Positions 59,262 through 64,000 of a stretch of 64,000 nucleotides of DNA are shown in pieces. A program made the position numbers and the translations under genes. Below the pieces are notes generated by a model, which did not search any database, was not told the DNA's origin, and saw nothing but the letters and a program-made list of their open reading frames with translations. Within the stretch, counting starts at the first letter, position 1. Every line of letters begins with the position of its first letter. The stretch covers positions 1-64,000 of the forward strand of contig SNVD02003513.1 in the NCBI GenBank assembly GCA_013180625.2. Direction: 5' to 3'. The stretch is from Boswellia sacra. Taxonomy: Eukaryota > Streptophyta > Magnoliopsida > Sapindales > Burseraceae.

Positions 59262-61119
59262 AGCTCTTTCAAACTTGGTATTACCAATGGTGCATGGAAT
59301 GGTGAACGTACCTGGATCTTTGCATTTCGGAGGAATTTTTCTTTACAATACAGCTGAAACATTTTCCCCCACACTTACCTTCTCATTTCCTTTCAACTTT
59401 CTCTTGTTGGTGCATAACTCCTTGAGAAATTTTGCATAATGAGGTACTTGCTTGATAGCATCCAGAAGTGGTATATTTACCTCAATCTTGCGAAAAGTTT
59501 CCAAGATTTCCTGTTCTTGTTCATCCTTCTTTGATTTTGCAAATCTGCTAGGAAAAGGTGGGGGAGTAACATATGAAGGAATATGAGTTTTAGGATTTAC
59601 CTTAGAAGATGATGTTTTATTCATGGTGGAAGTGGTGTCATCCCTTTCATCAGTTTGTGATTTCTTTGGTGGGATCTCTAATTGCTTCCCACTTCTCAAA
59701 GTTATAGCACAATCATTCTCTCTTGGATTGATCACCGGCTGAGAAGGTAATTTTCCTGAGCTTTGACTCTCAAATTTGCTCATGTTAGTGGCCAATTATC
59801 CCATTTGATTTTCCAGGTTTTGGATACTTGCACTAGTTTCCTGCTGAAACTGTATTGTGTTAGTGGCAAGTGCTTTAACAATATCCTGGAGAGACATACC
59901 TGAATTTTGTGGAGCTGGTTGTGGTGCTGGTTGGGGTTGTGCTTGAAATGGTTGCTGCACCCTTGGTTGATTGAAACCTGGTGGTCGATTTGGTATGGCA
60001 TTTGAGGCAATTGGTTGATGATCCCATATCTTAAATTAGGGTGATCTCTCCATCCAGCATTGTAAGTATTGGAGAAAGGGTCATACCTTTGCCTTGGTTG
60101 TCCCGGAAATCCACCCATGGCATTGGCTTGTTCTGTATCTCCTTTTTGCAAAGTTGGACACATGTCGGTTGGATGGCCCATGGCAGAACATACTCCACAT
60201 GCATAAGATTGCTGCATATCTCCTATAGCCATTTTTTTTTTTTTACAAGAGAGGTAAGTTCACAAAGTTGTTGTTCAATGTTTGAAGTACTTACCTCATT
60301 TACTCTTTTTGGTAGTTGTGGCTCAAATTGACTGTTGAATTGTTGGGAGTTCACTGCCATATCATGAATCAAACTTCTTGCAACGTTCGGTGTTTTATTA
60401 ACTAGTGCTCCACCACTAGCAGCATCAATGATACTCCTTTCCATTGGTAAGAGACCCTCATAGAAATATTGAATCAGGAGTCCATCATTAATTTAGTGGT
60501 TTGGACAGCTGGCACATAACCTTTTAAATCTCTCCCAATATTCATGAAGTGATTCTCCATTGTGTTGTCGAATGCCACTAATATCTTTTCTAATATTTGT
60601 AGCTTTCGAGGCTGGAAGTATTTCTCCAAAAAGAGTTTACTCATCTCATTCCAAGTGGTAATGGTACCTGGTGGTAGATAGTATAGCCAATCTTTTGCCG
60701 AATGGGAAAGCTCTCAATTTAATTTGCTCTTCAGAAACGCCGGTTGGCTTCATACTTGAGCATACCACATGAAATTCTTTGAGGTGTTTGTTCGGATCCT
60801 CTCCTGCAAAACCATGAAATGTAGGCAAGAGATGAATCAGTCCAGATTTAAGTTCAAAATCTATCTCAAAATTGGTGCTTATGCATAGCGGTTGTCGATC
60901 AATAATTAGAGCCGCTAACTCCTTAAGAGTCTGATCGTTTTCCATCGCCATTACTTCTGATTCAGATTTGATTGAACTGCAAGAAGATGGGAGGGAAGTA
61001 TGTCGTGCAAGGTCAAATTCTGGAGGTGGAGTTGAAATTGACCGATTTAGCCTTAAATTCGAGGATTGGAGAAACTCCTTAATTCTCTTAAGTCGTTGAT
61101 CCGCTTCTCCCTCGGACAT
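59262..61119 (-). pseudogene. Gag, copy C
   Basis: It starts MSEGEADQRLKRIKEF and contains LLPTFHGFAGEDPNKHLKEFHV, then a frameshift near 60705 in the region equivalent to LADSAKDWLYYL. The zinc knuckle CGVCSAMGHPTDMC is intact. An extended T-run near 60230 (A-run in the gene) shifts the frame before MAIGDMQQSYACG. The C-terminal tail reaches VGENVSAVL at 59343. Confidence 0.9.
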
Positions 61120-61201
61120 AAAAGCCTAAACACAAACAATCAGGAAATAACAATCAAGAATTAGTAGTAAAAACAGAATAACAAATTGATTAGAAAATCA
61201 A

Positions 61202-61219
61202 TCCCCGGCAACGGCGCCA
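61202..61219 (-). other. Primer binding site, tRNA-Asp (copy C)
   Basis: Same 18-base match to tRNA-Asp as in copy A, six bases inside the LTR. Confidence 0.92.
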
Positions 61220-61225
61220 AAAACT

Positions 61226-62579
61226 TGATGCGTTCGAAACTAGCAAGTATACTAGTCGCACAAGTAATAAAGTGATAAGTAGATATCGTTCCCACGAGGA
61301 TCGATTCTAATTGAATTTGTTATTTTCCAGCAACAATAAACTAAACAGGGGGGGTTTTGTTGAATGATTAACTAAATGAAATAAGAATGCAAATTAAGAA
61401 TAACAAAACAGAAGTTAATTTGAATGAAAGATCAATGAAAGAAATCTGGTTAAGGGATCCTTCTCTACCACAAGATATGAATTTGCGAATTAATCATAGA
61501 ATTGTCATCCAATTATAGCATTGAAGTTATCAACCGTGGATAACAACAAGCTCTGTTACCCTAATCTTTCCTTACTTTGTTGTTAAATAAAACAAGCTCT
61601 TTATTTAATCTCTATCCATTAAACAACCTAGAACAAGCTCTCTAAGTTTAATTCAATGGAAGCATTACGATGAGAAAGATAGGTTGATCTAAGCAATAAT
61701 CACACAAGTTCGGATTATTTAACCTAGGTTGTATTTTCCAATTGCAATCTCTGATCACAATTTTGCTACTAATGATTCGAAATTCATGACAATTACGGAT
61801 CAAAATTTCTAATCTAGCAATAGACAACAACCAGATTATATTCAGTTGGCCACCCCAAATACAATCAGCAAGCAATCATAAGCATTAGATATGGGAAAAT
61901 GCAAACAACTTCAATTAGAGAATTGGATAACAATTTCTTACACAATTAACTCTCAAAAACCATATCAAGGGCTTTGAAATCACCCTCAACCAATTCAGAT
62001 TCAGTTACACATGTTCAAAAATGTAGTCAATACAATACAATACAAAAACATTCCAGAAAATGAAAGGGAAAGGAAGAAACTTAGCAAATCCTTTGCAAAT
62101 CTCCTTAGATTTGTAGTTCTTCCTCTTTCCAAGCTTTCTTTCTCCTTCAAGAACTCCGAAAGATGAGAGAATTCTAGAGCTGCAGCCTCCAAGTCGTCTT
62201 CACCTCTTCAAGTCCCGTATCATACATGCTACAGTTATTTATGAAATTACATTTCTACACTTCTCACACTGTTTTGATTATAACTTTTGGTACACTGAAT
62301 GGATTTATGAACCGTAAATTTCTCTAGAAAATAGACTTCGAGAGCTTTCCAACGGTATATAACATGTTATCCGATTCATTGTATATCAATACAATTAAAT
62401 TCGAGAAGATGGTTGACTAGCAGAGGTGAAAATGAAGGGTTTTACTCCATTTTTGTGCAAGTTGCTCCAAAACTCCTACAAACATCAAAACCACACAAAA
62501 ACATAAAAAATACCAAGGAATATAGCAAAGAAACATGGACGAATTGATATGAAAATGATATATAAATAGACACTTATCA
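61226..62579 (-). repeat. LTR shared by Athila copies C and D
   Basis: 1354 bp with the family ends. On its left lies the primer site of copy C, so it acts as that element's 5' LTR. On its right a polypurine tract and the family 3' region abut it, so it is also the 3' LTR of copy D. It lacks a segment around the TATA region (near 62212) that the other LTRs have. Confidence 0.9.
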
Positions 62580-64000
62580 AATTCCCCCACACTTAAACTT
62601 TGCTAGTCCTCGAGCAACTACGACGATATGAAACAAAACTAAATCGAAACATATTCAAAGAAAAAAATTAAAACACACATGTTTTAGCTTGCAAATACGC
62701 CTCAAAGATTGTACGTAATTATAACCCAAGGAAAACTTCAAAATAATGCACTTGATCAAGAATCTCATTACAAAGATTAGTTTCGCTCTACTTCAATTCC
62801 TCCAGTGTGTGTGTGTAGAGCCATTCTCACCTAATCATTTGTAACCCGGATGAGTTTATGCATAAAAATGAATCATATTTAATAGTGAAGATGTGCGTAT
62901 AAATGAACTCCATAGGCTTGCTTTTCAAGTCACTCTCCACTAATGTAGACAAGCACAACACTAAGGATCAAGTAGGGCTTTATTAAGCTTGTAACGTTTG
63001 GCTTGGGTGAAGGTATGATAAAGGATAATAATTTGGCTCAAATCACCCACAAACACATAAATCATTCAAGACTATGTAGAGCTCAAGCCTATAACAAAAC
63101 TTCATTTCAATTCACCAGGTTACTCCCCCAAACTTATTTAGAACACTCTATCTTTTTTTTTTTTTGCAGAAAACAAAAGAAAACTACACCCCCACACTTT
63201 GTTGTTTCATTCTTTTTAAGAACACTTAAGGTTATAGATCTCTTATTCTTCTTCTTTTGTTCTTTTTTTTCTTTTTTTTCTTTTTTTTTCTTTTTTTTTC
63301 TTTTTTTTTATTACATTTCCCCTCCCCCACACTTAAACAACACATTGTCCTCAATGTGTAAGTACGTGGACGATAAGTACAGATTGGCTTTTTTTCTTTT
63401 TTTTTTTTTTACAAACACAATAGGACTCACTTGCATTGCTCATGACACATCCCAACCTCCTCTAACTTCCCAAAACCAGAACATAGCTCAGAATTTAATT
63501 GTGAATGATCTACATGCTCATAGGTAAGGGATAAACTGTTTGGAACAAATTCATTTGAGGTTAGGAAATCAGAGGTTAGGAAATCTTTTAGTGAGTTAAC
63601 AAAGAAAAAGGCTTACAAGGCTCAAAGGGGTAACTAGGGATCAATTTCAGTCAAGGTTGGCTATTAAGGCTCAAACGGTCCAAAGATGGCCTAAATCATT
63701 TCCCCAATGTTGCACAGTTTAGGATTTCGCCTCGAGTGACCATCAAACAAGTTTTAGAATTCATTGAAATCTGAAGAAACATTTAAATTACATAAACTTT
63801 CTCTAAGTGAACAAATAACTCAGTGATAATAGCTCAGTGCTCAATGTTGCGCAAGGAATCAAAAGCAAAGCGAAAACCAATAAACATTTCAAGCACACAG
63901 ATCCATGCATCATTTATCATTTTCCAAGAGTTATTCTTAATTCAATCATTATCTTATCATCGACCCACAAAATGCAAGAAAAGAGGTACGTGGCGTTATT
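62580..64000 (-). mobile_element. Athila copy D, 3' region (continues beyond the window)
   Basis: It starts with the polypurine tract (AATTCCCCCACACTT on +) and is collinear with 629-2025 of copy A, including the repeated G-run blocks and homopolymer tracts. The LOG and cysteine-rich genes, if present, lie right of the window. Confidence 0.88.

Larger units (their letters stand above)
56297..62579 (-). mobile_element. Athila-type LTR retrotransposon, copy C (3'-truncated)
   Basis: From the 5' LTR (62579-61226) the minus strand gives the primer site, gag, protease and part of reverse transcriptase, which ends at 56297 joined directly to MULE 2 sequence. RNase H, integrase, the extra genes and its own 3' LTR are absent. 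A solo LTR in the opposite orientation (56671-58075) splits reverse transcriptase. The junction at 56297 has a short local repeat of CTATACCCTT, suggesting end joining after a deletion. Confidence 0.88.

Overview
The window is nuclear DNA of a flowering plant, probably a eudicot. It is AT-rich, has one intron-containing plant gene, and is otherwise filled with nested plant transposable elements: Athila-type Ty3/gypsy LTR elements primed by tRNA-Asp, Mutator-like elements (MULEs) carrying Ulp1-type protease genes, hAT and CACTA remnants, a TRIM and MITEs. I cannot name the species. No bacterial-type genes, CRISPR arrays, rRNA or tRNA genes were seen.

Layout. 1-11724: a nearly full-length Athila element on the minus strand (copy A; its 3' LTR runs off the left edge). 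11725-16910: AT-rich spacer with a solo LTR that holds a nested MITE, and a non-autonomous hAT-like element. 16911-35276: a MULE with long terminal inverted repeats and a 9-bp target duplication. It holds a decayed transposase gene (+) and a convergent decayed Ulp1-like protease gene (-). The transposase gene is split by a second Athila element (copy B, 18823-28052, + strand) flanked by a 5-bp duplication ACAGA. 36250-37600: CACTA transposase remnant. 37778-40515, with a 5' leader to about 43 kb: an apparently intact site-2 protease (S2P) gene on the minus strand, the only ordinary host gene. 43946-50412: a palindromic MULE fragment, a GC-rich tandem duplication, a long-TIR element and a large hAT-like element. 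About 50690-56296: a second, more decayed MULE, interrupted by a TRIM with three LTRs. 56297-64000: Athila copy C (minus strand, truncated, split by an antisense solo LTR), which shares one LTR with a fourth copy D that leaves the window on the right.

The most interesting content is in the Athila family. Between integrase and the 3' LTR, where Athila elements often carry an envelope-like ORF, copies A and B both carry two extra genes in the same order. The first encodes a small basic, cysteine-rich protein that resembles the nucleic-acid-binding proteins of plant flexiviruses. The second is an intronless LOG-type cytokinin-activating phosphoribohydrolase. Both are open in copy B although B has lost reverse transcriptase, RNase H and integrase; both are broken in copy A. 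A 67-bp minisatellite with CACGTG boxes and a TATA-like sequence lies between the two genes and upstream of LOG.

A quality warning: 4755-4792 is exactly the palindromic Tn5 mosaic-end junction used in mate-pair library preparation, so the assembly is artificial at that point.
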